A stretch of DNA of 64,000 bases from Woeseiaceae bacterium. GTDB taxonomy: Bacteria; Pseudomonadota; Gammaproteobacteria; Steroidobacterales; Woeseiaceae. The stretch covers positions 1 through 64,000 of the forward strand of contig JAJFKP010000057.1 in NCBI GenBank assembly GCA_021773135.1. The letters run 5' to 3'. The position numbers were made by a program, and so were the translations under genes. A model generated the notes under the pieces. It ran no database searches. It was given only the letters and a program-made list of their open reading frames with translations, and had not been told where the DNA came from. Positions within the stretch are counted from its first letter, which is position 1. Every line of letters starts with the position of its first letter. This document shows positions 9,628 through 18,901 of this stretch, in pieces.

Positions 9628-9649
9628 CAATGTGATGTTTGTCACATTA
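9628..9649. promoter_or_regulatory. CRP/Vfr/Clp-type operator upstream of the EAL pair
   Basis: TGTGATGTTTGTCACA at 9631-9646 matches TGTGA-N6-TCACA exactly. It lies 59 bp upstream of the start of the PAS/EAL gene (minus strand). It is the second such site in the first 10 kb. I saw no other perfect site in the intergenic regions of the window. Confidence 0.7.
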
Positions 9650-9857
9650 TGTTCCCAGCACACATAATTTGTACGGAACGATTATCACCATGATTCTGCG
9701 ACGCGTGGCTTCAAACTGACCATCGAATCGGCCGTCGATCGTGTCGCGAGTTGGGGTGTGGAATAACTGATCCGAGATTATTTAGTGGCTATCGCTATGC
9801 ACTCAAAGTCAAGGAAGAAATCCGCTCTGAGAAAAAAATTATGAGTGCGTTGCAGGG

Positions 9858-11150
9858 TTAAGCTGTATGCGCAGAAAATCGTGCCGCAAAAACAGACTGT
9901 GGCAACGATGTTTTCCAGTTTCCGGACTGAAGCATGGCAGCCGCAATGCGACCAATCTCATCTGAGGATTTTGCCGATTTTCCGTTGCCCCCTGCGGCGA
10001 CTCCAATGCGCTCATCGAGCATATCAATATACGGAAAATGAGATGGTGTATCGGTAATCAGGCACGGTTTGAATTCGGTGGTCCGTATCGACAGCGACGG
10101 GAACACTTCGTGTAATGCGCGTTGCAATGTCGGATGGTGATCTTCGTGCCCATTGCCGCGGTTCCAATCGCCTAACTCATCATATCCTTGCAGTGGCCTC
10201 GGTCCGTAATAACCATCCATCGTCTTGAGCACCGTCCTGCCATCGTCATAACGAAAAGGCGGCATCAACAGTCCCCAAAATTCCTCCTCGCCATCTGTTT
10301 TGGCGTACAGCGTTGTCGGGTAATTGTGCCGTGTGTCTGGTTCAACTTCTGTCTCCATGATCATCGCAGCGCGAATAAGAAAGTCGAGCCTACGCGGTAA
10401 CAGGTTGCTTGCATTCGTATAGGCACCTGTTGCAACCAATACGCGATTGGCGCGTAATTTCGTCCCGTCGCGCGTCGCTATCTCGACCTGCGATCCCTTT
10501 CTTTTGATACGCGTCACGACATCACGAATAATCGTCGTTCCCTGCGAAGTCGCGATTCTTTGTTGTGCTGCTTTCATTTTTCGCGGATTAACAAAACCTG
10601 CGTTCTGAGGCTGGAGAACCGCACTTGATCCCGGCGTGAATTGCAGAAAGGGGAAGCGCTCGTTCAGGTCGTCGTCATTCAGATCCTCAACTCCGACACC
10701 GAGGTCGGCTGCCACTTCCCGCATTGCCGGCAGGTTGAACCAGTCTTCACCGAGTCCGCCGGGTGTCACCATCATGTAACCAATATCCTGGTAAAAATCG
10801 ATGCCACTGTCTATTTCGATGTTTCGGTAGCGGCTGATCGAACGCTTTGCGAGAGTGGCCCAAAGCAGGTCCGGGTCAATGCCCCGGACCAGGCGGCTCG
10901 CATCATAGTGGCTCGCAAAAACGCCTTGATGATCGCGACGCGATTGCGGTTCATCCGGGCCAATCAATACGACGTCGTCGCTCATGGTTGACAGGTGTCT
11001 CGCCGTCGCCGAGCCAAAAAGTCCTGCGCCAACGATGGCGAATTCGTAGTTGTTCGACGATTGCCCATGCACAAGTCGTCCGCCGTTCAGCGCAAGTGAA
11101 CCGGCAATGCCAAGGCCTGCAGATAGAAAATGTCTTCGCTTGATCGTCAT
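9858..11150 (-). CDS. Tat-exported FAD-dependent oxidoreductase (sarcosine/amino-acid oxidase-like)
   Basis: A 430-residue DAO-family flavoenzyme. The N-terminus has a twin-arginine signal (KRRHFLSAG followed by a short hydrophobic stretch), implying export of the folded flavoprotein. The Rossmann FAD motif FAIVGAGLFGSATA (about 38-51) follows directly. Near the C-terminus, PCLITDTP resembles the segment that carries the covalently flavinylated Cys in monomeric sarcosine oxidase and N-methyltryptophan oxidase, and 'GVAAGGNGKSAK' resembles the FAD-contacting loop GxxxGHGFK. The substrate is probably a secondary amine or amino acid, but it cannot be named. The S46 peptidase gene lies upstream on the same strand with a 25-bp gap, so the two may form one operon in which peptide-derived products are oxidised outside the cytoplasm. 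Confidence 0.82.
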   Translation of the reverse strand: MTIKRRHFLSAGLGIAGSLALNGGRLVHGQSSNNYEFAIVGAGLFGSATARHLSTMSDDVVLIGPDEPQSRRDHQGVFASHYDASRLVRGIDPDLLWATLAKRSISRYRNIEIDSGIDFYQDIGYMMVTPGGLGEDWFNLPAMREVAADLGVGVEDLNDDDLNERFPFLQFTPGSSAVLQPQNAGFVNPRKMKAAQQRIATSQGTTIIRDVVTRIKRKGSQVEIATRDGTKLRANRVLVATGAYTNASNLLPRRLDFLIRAAMIMETEVEPDTRHNYPTTLYAKTDGEEEFWGLLMPPFRYDDGRTVLKTMDGYYGPRPLQGYDELGDWNRGNGHEDHHPTLQRALHEVFPSLSIRTTEFKPCLITDTPSHFPYIDMLDERIGVAAGGNGKSAKSSDEIGRIAAAMLQSGNWKTSLPQSVFAARFSAHTA

Positions 11151-11175
11151 CAGGGCAACCCAGGTAACGTGTTGG

Positions 11176-13239
11176 TCAATTAACGACAGTCAGTTCGTCC
11201 AACAAGTGATCGGCGCCGTAAACCGTATCCAGTGCTTCGAGCATGATGGCGGTATTTACGCCGACCGTTCGATTGAGCGTTTCGTCAAACCAGTAACCGC
11301 CTGCAATGGAGTGAATGTTGCCATCGAAGGCCAGGCCAACCAGTGTCCCGTCTGCGGCGACCATCGGGCTGCCGGAATTGCCGCCGGTGATATCCGTTGT
11401 AGCAGAGAAGTTGAACGGCGTATCGGGGTTCAATGCCTCGCGCGCGTCGATCCAGGTCGCTGGCAACATAAAAGGTCGTTCACCCGTGGTCCGTTCGAAC
11501 AATCGACTTGTGCGGGTGAACGGGTCGATAATCTTGCCTTTTTCTTCCCAGCCTTTCACAGAGCCATAGGTCACACGCAACGTGAACGTGGCGTCCGGAT
11601 AGATTTCTGTGCCGAAAACCTTGAAACGTGCATCCGCGATCATCTCCGCACCGCGTATTTCGGGCGCTTCGACTTCCGTTTCATATTTTTCACGCAACGC
11701 GCGGCTGTCCGGATCGATGCTTAGCATCAATTTGATCAATGGGTCTTCGCTCGCTTTCACAGCGGTTGAGCCCCCTTCCCACAACGCTTTGCGAACTTTT
11801 GGGTCGTCCAGTTTGCTGTCATCGATCAAACGAGTGGCCAACGTCGCCGGTGAGTCGTTGCCGAGGATTTTATGCACGTATTCGCTGTCAGGGCCGAGCC
11901 ACTCACGCATTTTCTCAAGCGAAAATGTGAGCGCCAGTTTTTCGTATTCCTTGTTGATCGGTCGAGCCGCAAACAGGCGCTGTTCGCGCTGTGGTAACGA
12001 TGCTTCGGTATAAGCCCGAATTCGTTCCTCGTTGGGTTTTTCCCGTTCGGCAGTTCCTCTTACAATCGTCTTCGCATAACTTGCGAGACTGCCGGATAAC
12101 CCGGCCCCACTTTCAATAAAGAGATAGTCCTCGTAAATATTGCGCTGCGTGGAGACCGCGCCATCGATCAGGTCCCAGGCGTTTCCGTAGGCTGCGCGCA
12201 TGTCGGGATCGGCCATCACGCGTTCCTTTAGTGCATTTTCTTCGGCAATCTTCGTCGCCATCATGGCGTCGTTTTGTAATGCTTTTAATTGATTGCGGCG
12301 GACCTTAATACCGTTCTCCACACCCAGAATGCGTTGCTGTACGGCTCGTGCCGCTTCCGGACTGGTGTTCTGCCAGGCCAGAAGTCGTCCTCGAACCTCA
12401 ACGTTGCGATACAGGTACAGCGGTATGCTCACGTCACGCTGCATTTTCAGCTGTGAAACCGTCAATGAGCGGTCGGTCGATCCGGGGTGTCCGGCAATAA
12501 ACACGGGTTCGCCTGCAACAGGCCCCGATTGTCGCCATTCCAGGTGGTTGGGTGTCCTGGCCGGCTTACCGTCCTCATATACGCGGAGAAATGACATGTC
12601 GAAACTCCAGCGCGGGAAATTGAAGTTATCCGGGTCACCACCGAACGCCGCAATGTCGAGTTCCGGCGCGAAGACCAGGCGCACATCGTCATAGCGTTTG
12701 TATTGATAGATGAAGTATTGCCCACCGTTATACAAGGTCACCGCTTCACAGCGAATTTTGCGATCAGCGTCGCTTTCGCAAGCCGATTCCAGTTTTGTAA
12801 GCGCCGCTTTCCTGGCATCGTTGGCGTCGGCGTCCGACAATCCCGCTGTTGCCTCGGCAATCTTGCCCGTGACATCGTCCATATCGACCAAAACAGACAC
12901 CTGCTGGCCAGGGCACTGCAGTTCCTCACCACGTGTCGCTGCCATAAAACCCTCGTCCGACAAATTTCGTTCGTCATTACTTAAGTTCCTGATACATCCC
13001 CACGTGCAGTGATTGTTGGTAAGCACGAGTCCATCGCCGGATGCGAACGAGCCTGTACAGCCGTTTTCCAGTCGGGTGGTCGCGAGTTGGGCTGCTTTGA
13101 GCCACCGGTCACCAATCTTGACGCCAAATTTTTTCTCGACTTCAGCGGCTGGAAAATTGTCAATCGTCCACATGCCTTCGTCCGCAGCGGCAGCTGCCAT
13201 CAGGCACAAAGATGCCAAAAGAATACTGATTTTCTTCAT
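11176..13239 (-). CDS. S46 family dipeptidyl-peptidase (DPP7/DPP11-like)
   Basis: Periplasmic serine exopeptidase removing N-terminal dipeptides. The start is set at the ATG before MKKISILLAS, which opens a clean signal peptide (cleavage near residue 19, AAAAA-D); an upstream in-frame start would add 14 residues that weaken the signal. The protein is 687 residues, about normal for S46. The triad is H77 (TNNHC), D214 (WSFDMS) and S622 (GGNSGSP). The residue 18 positions after the serine is Gly640 (LAFDGN). In characterised S46 enzymes Gly here goes with hydrophobic P1 preference (DPP7), Arg with acidic P1 (DPP11), so a DPP7-like specificity is inferred. It probably works with the secreted subtilase and the M17 aminopeptidase in using external protein. 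Confidence 0.93.
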   Translation of the reverse strand: MKKISILLASLCLMAAAAADEGMWTIDNFPAAEVEKKFGVKIGDRWLKAAQLATTRLENGCTGSFASGDGLVLTNNHCTWGCIRNLSNDERNLSDEGFMAATRGEELQCPGQQVSVLVDMDDVTGKIAEATAGLSDADANDARKAALTKLESACESDADRKIRCEAVTLYNGGQYFIYQYKRYDDVRLVFAPELDIAAFGGDPDNFNFPRWSFDMSFLRVYEDGKPARTPNHLEWRQSGPVAGEPVFIAGHPGSTDRSLTVSQLKMQRDVSIPLYLYRNVEVRGRLLAWQNTSPEAARAVQQRILGVENGIKVRRNQLKALQNDAMMATKIAEENALKERVMADPDMRAAYGNAWDLIDGAVSTQRNIYEDYLFIESGAGLSGSLASYAKTIVRGTAEREKPNEERIRAYTEASLPQREQRLFAARPINKEYEKLALTFSLEKMREWLGPDSEYVHKILGNDSPATLATRLIDDSKLDDPKVRKALWEGGSTAVKASEDPLIKLMLSIDPDSRALREKYETEVEAPEIRGAEMIADARFKVFGTEIYPDATFTLRVTYGSVKGWEEKGKIIDPFTRTSRLFERTTGERPFMLPATWIDAREALNPDTPFNFSATTDITGGNSGSPMVAADGTLVGLAFDGNIHSIAGGYWFDETLNRTVGVNTAIMLEALDTVYGADHLLDELTVVN

Positions 13240-13319
13240 TATCTGTTTCCGTAGCTGGTTAATTGACGACGTAAAAATCAAGACCGTTACATCAGTATTG
13301 ATCGTTTAGCGTCGTTAAA

Positions 13320-14318
13320 TCAGGACCTGCGCTTGACCGCGAAATCCGCGATAGCGATTAGTGCCTCTTTATATTCAGAGCCCGGAATATCGCTCAGTGC
13401 GTCAATTGCGATATCCGCAGCTTCCTGCGCGCGTTTCGCCGTGTATTGCAACGCACCGGTCGAATCGATGACGGCATGAATATCGTCCAACCGTTCCAAC
13501 GCACCTTCCTCGACGGCGGCGCGAATCATCTTGCGCTCACTATCCGAGCACTTCTCCAAAGCGTAAATAATGGGCAGCGTTGGTTTACCTTCTGCCAAAT
13601 CGTCGCCCAGGTTCTTGCCCAGTTCTTCAGGTGACGCGTCGTAATCGAGCGCGTCGTCGACCAATTGAAATGCCGTGCCGAGGTTTTGCCCGTAGCAAAT
13701 CATCGCCGGCTCGTCCTGCGGGTCTCGCTCCGCGAGCACAGCCGCAATCTGGGCGCCGGCCTCGAACAGGCGGGCGGTCTTGCGGTAGATGACCTGTAAG
13801 TAGGCCTTTTCACTGACATCCGGGTCATGCACGTTCATCAACTGCATAACTTCGCCCGCGGCAATCGTGTTGGTGGCATCCGCGAGAATCTGCATCACCC
13901 GCATGCGATCGATATCAACCATCATCTGGAAGGCTCTGGAATAGAGAAAATCGCCGACCAGCACGCTGGCCTGATTGCCGAAAACGGTGTTTGCCGTATC
14001 TTTGCCTCTGCGGCGATCCGACGAATCAACTACATCATCATGAAGCAGGGTGGCAGTATGAATGAACTCAATAATGGCAGCGGCGCGCACCTGCTGCTTA
14101 CCCTGGTACTCCAGGGCACGGGCGGCAAGCAAAACAATCAGTGGCCGCAAGCGTTTGCCGCCACTCGTGACAATGTATTCGGACACCTGCGACACCAGCA
14201 TCACGTCACTCTGCAGGCTTTGCCGTATGAGGTCGTCAACAGCCCGCATATCGTCGCAGGCCAGGGCTTTGACGTCTTCAAATCCTGGTTGAACGGCTGT
14301 GTTTTCGGCAGGTTGCAT
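13320..14318 (-). CDS. ispB: octaprenyl-diphosphate synthase-type polyprenyl synthase
   Basis: A 332-residue trans-prenyltransferase making the side chain of ubiquinone by adding isopentenyl diphosphate to farnesyl diphosphate. The first aspartate-rich motif is DDVVD (94-98, after LLH) and the second is DDALDYD (about 219). GGKRLRP near residue 53 binds diphosphate. It is divergent from rplU-rpmA-obgE, as in E. coli, which supports the ispB assignment. Chain length cannot be read from the sequence. Confidence 0.95.
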   Translation of the reverse strand: MQPAENTAVQPGFEDVKALACDDMRAVDDLIRQSLQSDVMLVSQVSEYIVTSGGKRLRPLIVLLAARALEYQGKQQVRAAAIIEFIHTATLLHDDVVDSSDRRRGKDTANTVFGNQASVLVGDFLYSRAFQMMVDIDRMRVMQILADATNTIAAGEVMQLMNVHDPDVSEKAYLQVIYRKTARLFEAGAQIAAVLAERDPQDEPAMICYGQNLGTAFQLVDDALDYDASPEELGKNLGDDLAEGKPTLPIIYALEKCSDSERKMIRAAVEEGALERLDDIHAVIDSTGALQYTAKRAQEAADIAIDALSDIPGSEYKEALIAIADFAVKRRS

Positions 14319-14434
14319 GACCAGTGCGATAATGCCTGAATTGCCAGATATTGCCTACCTGCGGGATATACGGCGGCCCAATTAGTCCTTTTTGCAAGTT
14401 ATTGAAATAAGACTAAATTTTTATCCTGCTTTCG

Positions 14435-14463
14435 TTGACCCGCGGGCCTCGAATCTATAAAAT
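14435..14463 (+). promoter_or_regulatory. sigma-70 promoter of rplU
   Basis: TTGACC (14435-14440), a 17-bp spacer and TAAAAT (14458-14463) make a near-consensus promoter. It leaves a leader of about 115 nt before the rplU ATG, long enough for L21-type leader regulation, although I could not assign a known leader fold. Confidence 0.75.
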
Positions 14464-14584
14464 TCCGGCTCTTTTCAAGGCTGCAGGCCCCGCAGGGATC
14501 GTATTCCGATCGGTCGGCACCCAGAAATCTCTTAATTTTCAGCCGGTTGCGCACGTCGCGGCTGGCATATTGGAGCAGCTTACG

Positions 14585-15079
14585 ATGTACGCGGTTTTTC
14601 GCTCTGGCGGTAAACAATACCGTGCGAGCAAAGGCGAAACTCTGAAGGTCGAGAAACTCGATGCCGATGAGGGTGCCAAGGTTAGTTTCGACGAGGTGTT
14701 GCTGGTCGGCGAGGGCAGCGATATCAAGGTCGGCAGTCCGCTGCTGTCCGGTACAAGTGTTTCCGCCACTGTCCTTAAGCAGGGCAAGTCCAGGAAGGTC
14801 AGCGTCGTGAAGTTCAAGCGTCGCCAGAATTACCTGCGACAGCACACGCATCGACAGTTCTTCACGGAAGTTGAAATCACCGACATCGGTGCCGGCAGAA
14901 AGGCTGAGCCGAAGAAGGCGGCTGCGGAGAAACCGGCGGCAAAGGAAAAACCGGCAGCCGAGAAACCTGCGGCCAAGAAGAAGCCCGCCGCCAAGAAAGC
15001 TGCAACGAAAAAGCCTGCGGCGAAAAAGGCGTCGACAAAGAAACCCGCAAAGAAAAAAGCGGCGAAGAAAACCAAGTAG
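14585..15079 (+). CDS. rplU: 50S ribosomal protein L21 with Lys/Ala-rich C-terminal extension
   Basis: The start is the ATG opening MYAVFRSGGKQY, the canonical L21 N-terminus; the upstream in-frame extension is 5' leader. Residues 1-103 are a normal L21 that binds 23S rRNA (signature region FKRRQNYLRQHTHRQ). Residues 104-164 form an added tail of PAAKK/KPAAE-type repeats, like the C-terminus of histone H1 or AlgP. The tail is very basic and probably disordered; it may contact rRNA or other nucleic acid, but its role is unknown. The order rplU-rpmA-obgE is conserved. Confidence 0.96.
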   Translation: MYAVFRSGGKQYRASKGETLKVEKLDADEGAKVSFDEVLLVGEGSDIKVGSPLLSGTSVSATVLKQGKSRKVSVVKFKRRQNYLRQHTHRQFFTEVEITDIGAGRKAEPKKAAAEKPAAKEKPAAEKPAAKKKPAAKKAATKKPAAKKASTKKPAKKKAAKKTK

Positions 15080-15110
15080 CGGCAAGCTTCAACCGCGATT
15101 TGGCAGGGTG

Positions 15111-15138
15111 ATCGGAGGAACGGCGTAAGCCGCGATAT
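15111..15138. repeat. REP-like palindrome between rplU and rpmA
   Basis: GGAACGGCGTAAGCCGCGAT (15117-15136) has the CGGC/GCCG stem and the GCCGCGA end of the REP-like units seen at 15480 and 28979-29037. It is a diverged member of the same family. Confidence 0.45.
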
Positions 15139-15152
15139 CGGCTTTTCGAAAC

Positions 15153-15158
15153 TATAAT
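15153..15158 (+). promoter_or_regulatory. possible -10 element upstream of rpmA
   Basis: A perfect TATAAT lies 53 bp before the rpmA start, but no good -35 hexamer is found 16-18 bp upstream. It could be an activator-dependent or weak internal promoter; read-through from the rplU promoter may be enough. Confidence 0.3.
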
Positions 15159-15210
15159 TCAGTACTGTCCGCAGGCACGATTGGACAGGTAATCAAACAG
15201 GTACAGGACA

Positions 15211-15468
15211 ATGGCACATAAAAAAGCAGGCGGCAGTAGTAAGAATGGTCGTGATTCAGAATCCAAACGGCTTGGTGTCAAGATATTTGGCGGTGAGAGT
15301 GTTACCGCTGGCAATATCATCATTCGTCAGCGCGGCACGCGCGTCCATGCCGGAACCAATGTCGGCATTGGCCGGGATCACACGCTGTTTGCGAAAAGCG
15401 ATGGCAACGTGAAGTTCGAGAAGAAAGGGCCGAAAAATCGCCAGTTCGTGAGTGTAGTTTCGAACTAG
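15211..15468 (+). CDS. rpmA: 50S ribosomal protein L27
   Basis: An 85-residue L27 with the typical N-terminus [16 protein letters not shown], which reaches the peptidyl-transferase centre, and the core [11 protein letters not shown] and IIRQRGT. The length is normal. It lies 131 bp after rplU and is followed by a strong terminator at 15564-15585. Confidence 0.98.
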   Translation: MAHKKAGGSSKNGRDSESKRLGVKIFGGESVTAGNIIIRQRGTRVHAGTNVGIGRDHTLFAKSDGNVKFEKKGPKNRQFVSVVSN

Positions 15469-15475
15469 GCCGGGG

Positions 15476-15500
15476 AATCGCGGCTTAAGCCGCTGCCACC
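15476..15500. repeat. REP-like palindrome downstream of rpmA
   Basis: GCGGCTTAAGCCGC (15480-15493) is a perfect 14-bp palindrome preceded by TC and followed by TGCCACC. It resembles, in reverse orientation, the REP units near 29.0 kb. It sits in the 3' untranslated region, a usual place for REP elements. Confidence 0.55.
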
Positions 15501-15563
15501 GAGAGGTGAGCGAATCGCGGACGGAATCGTTGCAAAAGCCGTCGCAATCACGAACTGGAAATG

Positions 15564-15585
15564 CCCCGCGATACGCGGGGTTTTT
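15564..15585 (+). terminator. rho-independent terminator after rpmA
   Basis: CCCCGCG, loop ATA, CGCGGGG followed by TTTTT is a textbook terminator 95 bp after the rpmA stop. It separates rpmA from obgE, so obgE needs read-through or its own promoter. Confidence 0.9.
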
Positions 15586-15594
15586 CGTTTGTAA

Positions 15595-16656
<1,062 letters not shown>

Positions 16657-16708
16657 CGGCCGGTGGCCTCCGAGCAAAAACAGAAGGGACTCTTGTGCCG
16701 GTTGTTAA

Positions 16709-16724
16709 GAAGGGCTGGCCCTTC
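16709..16724 (-). terminator. probable terminator of rpsT
   Basis: GAAGGGC/GCCCTTC form a tight stem 9 bp after the rpsT stop, followed on the minus strand by TTAAC. It lies between the convergent obgE and rpsT genes and could serve both, although the T-run is short. Confidence 0.5.
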
Positions 16725-16732
16725 GGTGATGC

Positions 16733-16999
16733 TCAGGCAGCGAGCGCCTTCACCATTTTATTCAAGCGGCTCTTGTGACGAGCAGCTTTATTCTTGTTGA
16801 CGACGCCCTTGCCAATCATGGAGTCGATGACCGGAACTGCCGCCTTATATGCTGCAGTTGCTGCGTCTTTGTCGCCCTTCTCTACAGCGGCAAGGACCGC
16901 CTTGATGTGGGTACGCATTTTAGAGCGCTGGCCCATTTTCAAGAGCCGGGTCTTGTCTGACTGTCGGGCCCGCTTCTGGGCCGATTTGATATTTGCCAC
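16733..16999 (-). CDS. rpsT: 30S ribosomal protein S20
   Basis: An 88-residue S20, all-helical and basic, with the typical opening MANIKSAQKRARQS and the KNKAARHKSRLN segment near the end. It binds 16S rRNA early in 30S assembly. It is divergent from murJ and has its own near-consensus promoter at 17073-17101. Confidence 0.97.
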   Translation of the reverse strand: MANIKSAQKRARQSDKTRLLKMGQRSKMRTHIKAVLAAVEKGDKDAATAAYKAAVPVIDSMIGKGVVNKNKAARHKSRLNKMVKALAA

Positions 17000-17072
17000 T
17001 GTCTGATTTCCGTAAATTGCGGGTCAAGCTCTGGACGGCGAATCCGGCCGGGCAGACCCTGAAGAGCCGCGT

Positions 17073-17101
17073 ATTATTCGTGGCGCTCATGCGATTGTCA
17101 A
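17073..17101 (-). promoter_or_regulatory. sigma-70 promoter of rpsT
   Basis: On the minus strand, a perfect TTGACA (17096-17101), a 17-bp spacer and AATAAT (17073-17078) lie about 75 bp before the rpsT start. This is one of the best promoters in the window, as expected for a ribosomal protein gene. Confidence 0.8.
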
Positions 17102-17213
17102 TGATTCTGCCGGAGTCTTTGGTGTGAACTGCCCGTGTGGTCCTAAACGACTGATTTTGGTTGTATTTCGGGCTACACTGAGCGCCCCCTGTTTCGCCTG
17201 AAAACCTTACGCT

Positions 17214-18842
17214 ATGTCGCAAGATCAGTCGCCGGAAAACGCTTCCCGGGGCGCAGCTGAGAAGCCTGGCAAGGGCGGTTTCGGCGCGCGTCTGTTGCGA
17301 TCGACGACCGTTGTCAGTTCGATGACGCTCATTTCCCGCATCCTGGGGCTGGCGAGGGACGTCGTTTTCGCCCGGTTTTTCGGGGCCACTATCGTGATGG
17401 ATGCGTTCATCGTCGCGAATCGCATACCAAACATGTTGCGGCGGTTCTTTGCCGAGGGCGCCTTCTCGCAGGGCTTCGTGCCGGTCATGGCGCGCTACCG
17501 TGCTGACAACAGTCACGCCGATGCGCGTGAGTTTGTCGATGCCGTTGCGGGAACACTGGGACTTGTGCTGTTCATGGTTACGTTAATCGGCGTTATTGCA
17601 GCACCCCTGTTGGTCCTGCTCGTTGCACCTGGATTCGTGGGCGATGACGGTCGATTCGAGCTGGCGACGGTCATGCTGCGGTTTACTTTTCCGTATCTCC
17701 TGTTCATATCGCTGACCGCTTTCGCGGGTGGCGTGCTAAACACGTACGGCAGGTTTGCTGCGCCGGCATTTACGCCGGTTATCCTTAATGTTGCGCTAAT
17801 TGCGTTCGCGCTCTGGCTGTCGCCGCAGTTGGCCCAGCCCGGCATGGCGCTGGCATACGCCGTGTTTGTCGCGGGTATCCTGCAGCTGCTTTTCCAACTG
17901 CCGTTTCTTGCAAAGATCCACGCCATACCGCGGCCGCGATGGAACCCCAGGCATCCCGGCGTGAAACGCGTAGGCAAACTGATGCTGCCGGCAATATTTG
18001 GCTCCTCGGTTGCGCAAATAAACGTGCTGCTGGGGGGCATCATCGCCTCGCTACTCGGCGTCGGTAAAGTGAGTCTCCTCTATTACTCGGACCGGTTGAT
18101 GGAGTTCCCGCTGGGATTGTTTGGCATTGCACTGGCTACCGTCACACTGCCTTATTTATCGCGACAAGCAGCCAGCAAATCGATGACAGATTTCGCACGA
18201 ACCCTCGACTGGTCAATGAAACTGATTTTGCTGATCGCAGTGCCGGCGGCGATCGGCCTGGTTCTACTGGCGGAGCCTTTGCTTGCGACCATTTTTTACG
18301 GCGGTGAATTCAGTCGCTCTGACGTCGAGATGGCGGCATTGAGCCTGCAGGCGTTTGCCGTAGGCCTGGTCGGGTTCTCATTCGTGAAGATCCTGGCACC
18401 GGCGTATTTTGCCCGTGAAGATACCAAAACGCCGGTCAGGGTCGGCCTGATTGCGCTGGCGGTCAACTTCACGCTGAGCGTCACGTTTGCCTATGGCCTG
18501 ACAAGGATCGGATTTGTCGGCACGCATGCTGGTCTTGCGCTGGCCATTTCGATCGCCGCGGTCGTAAACGCATGGCTTCTTTACCGGGGCCTGCGGCAGG
18601 AGCAATTGATTCAGCATTCAAATACCTGGTTTGCGATGTGTATCCGCTTTGTGATCGCGAATGCGGCGATGGTTGGCTGTCTTTTGCTTCTCAATCGCCC
18701 GCTGGACTGGTGGCTCGAGGCGTCAATCCTGCAGCGAGCTGGCTGGCTCAGTATCGTCGTCTGCTCGGCGGCAACCGTATATTTCGTGACTTTACTGGCT
18801 GTCGGCATGCGAACATCGCACCTGCGTCATGAATCCGGGTAG
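17214..18842 (+). CDS. murJ: lipid II flippase MurJ
   Basis: A 542-residue MOP-superfamily protein with about 14 transmembrane helices that flips lipid II to the periplasmic face for peptidoglycan synthesis. Family signatures include LISRILGLARDVVFARFFGA, followed by the PNMLRRFFAEGAFSQ segment. The first 25 residues are a polar N-terminal stretch. It is the first gene of the murJ-ribF-lspA run. A weak -10 (TACACT, 17174-17179) lies 35 bp upstream of the ATG. Confidence 0.96.
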   Translation: MSQDQSPENASRGAAEKPGKGGFGARLLRSTTVVSSMTLISRILGLARDVVFARFFGATIVMDAFIVANRIPNMLRRFFAEGAFSQGFVPVMARYRADNSHADAREFVDAVAGTLGLVLFMVTLIGVIAAPLLVLLVAPGFVGDDGRFELATVMLRFTFPYLLFISLTAFAGGVLNTYGRFAAPAFTPVILNVALIAFALWLSPQLAQPGMALAYAVFVAGILQLLFQLPFLAKIHAIPRPRWNPRHPGVKRVGKLMLPAIFGSSVAQINVLLGGIIASLLGVGKVSLLYYSDRLMEFPLGLFGIALATVTLPYLSRQAASKSMTDFARTLDWSMKLILLIAVPAAIGLVLLAEPLLATIFYGGEFSRSDVEMAALSLQAFAVGLVGFSFVKILAPAYFAREDTKTPVRVGLIALAVNFTLSVTFAYGLTRIGFVGTHAGLALAISIAAVVNAWLLYRGLRQEQLIQHSNTWFAMCIRFVIANAAMVGCLLLLNRPLDWWLEASILQRAGWLSIVVCSAATVYFVTLLAVGMRTSHLRHESG

Positions 18843-18901
18843 CGCATCAAAACACTCCGCCTTGTACAATCACGACTGAGCCTATCTCACAAGTTCGACT
18901 A

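Noticed and set aside
14435-14584. Long form of L21 starting at 14435
   Set aside because: That codon lies in the promoter; the conserved L21 N-terminus MYAVFRSGGKQY begins at 14585.
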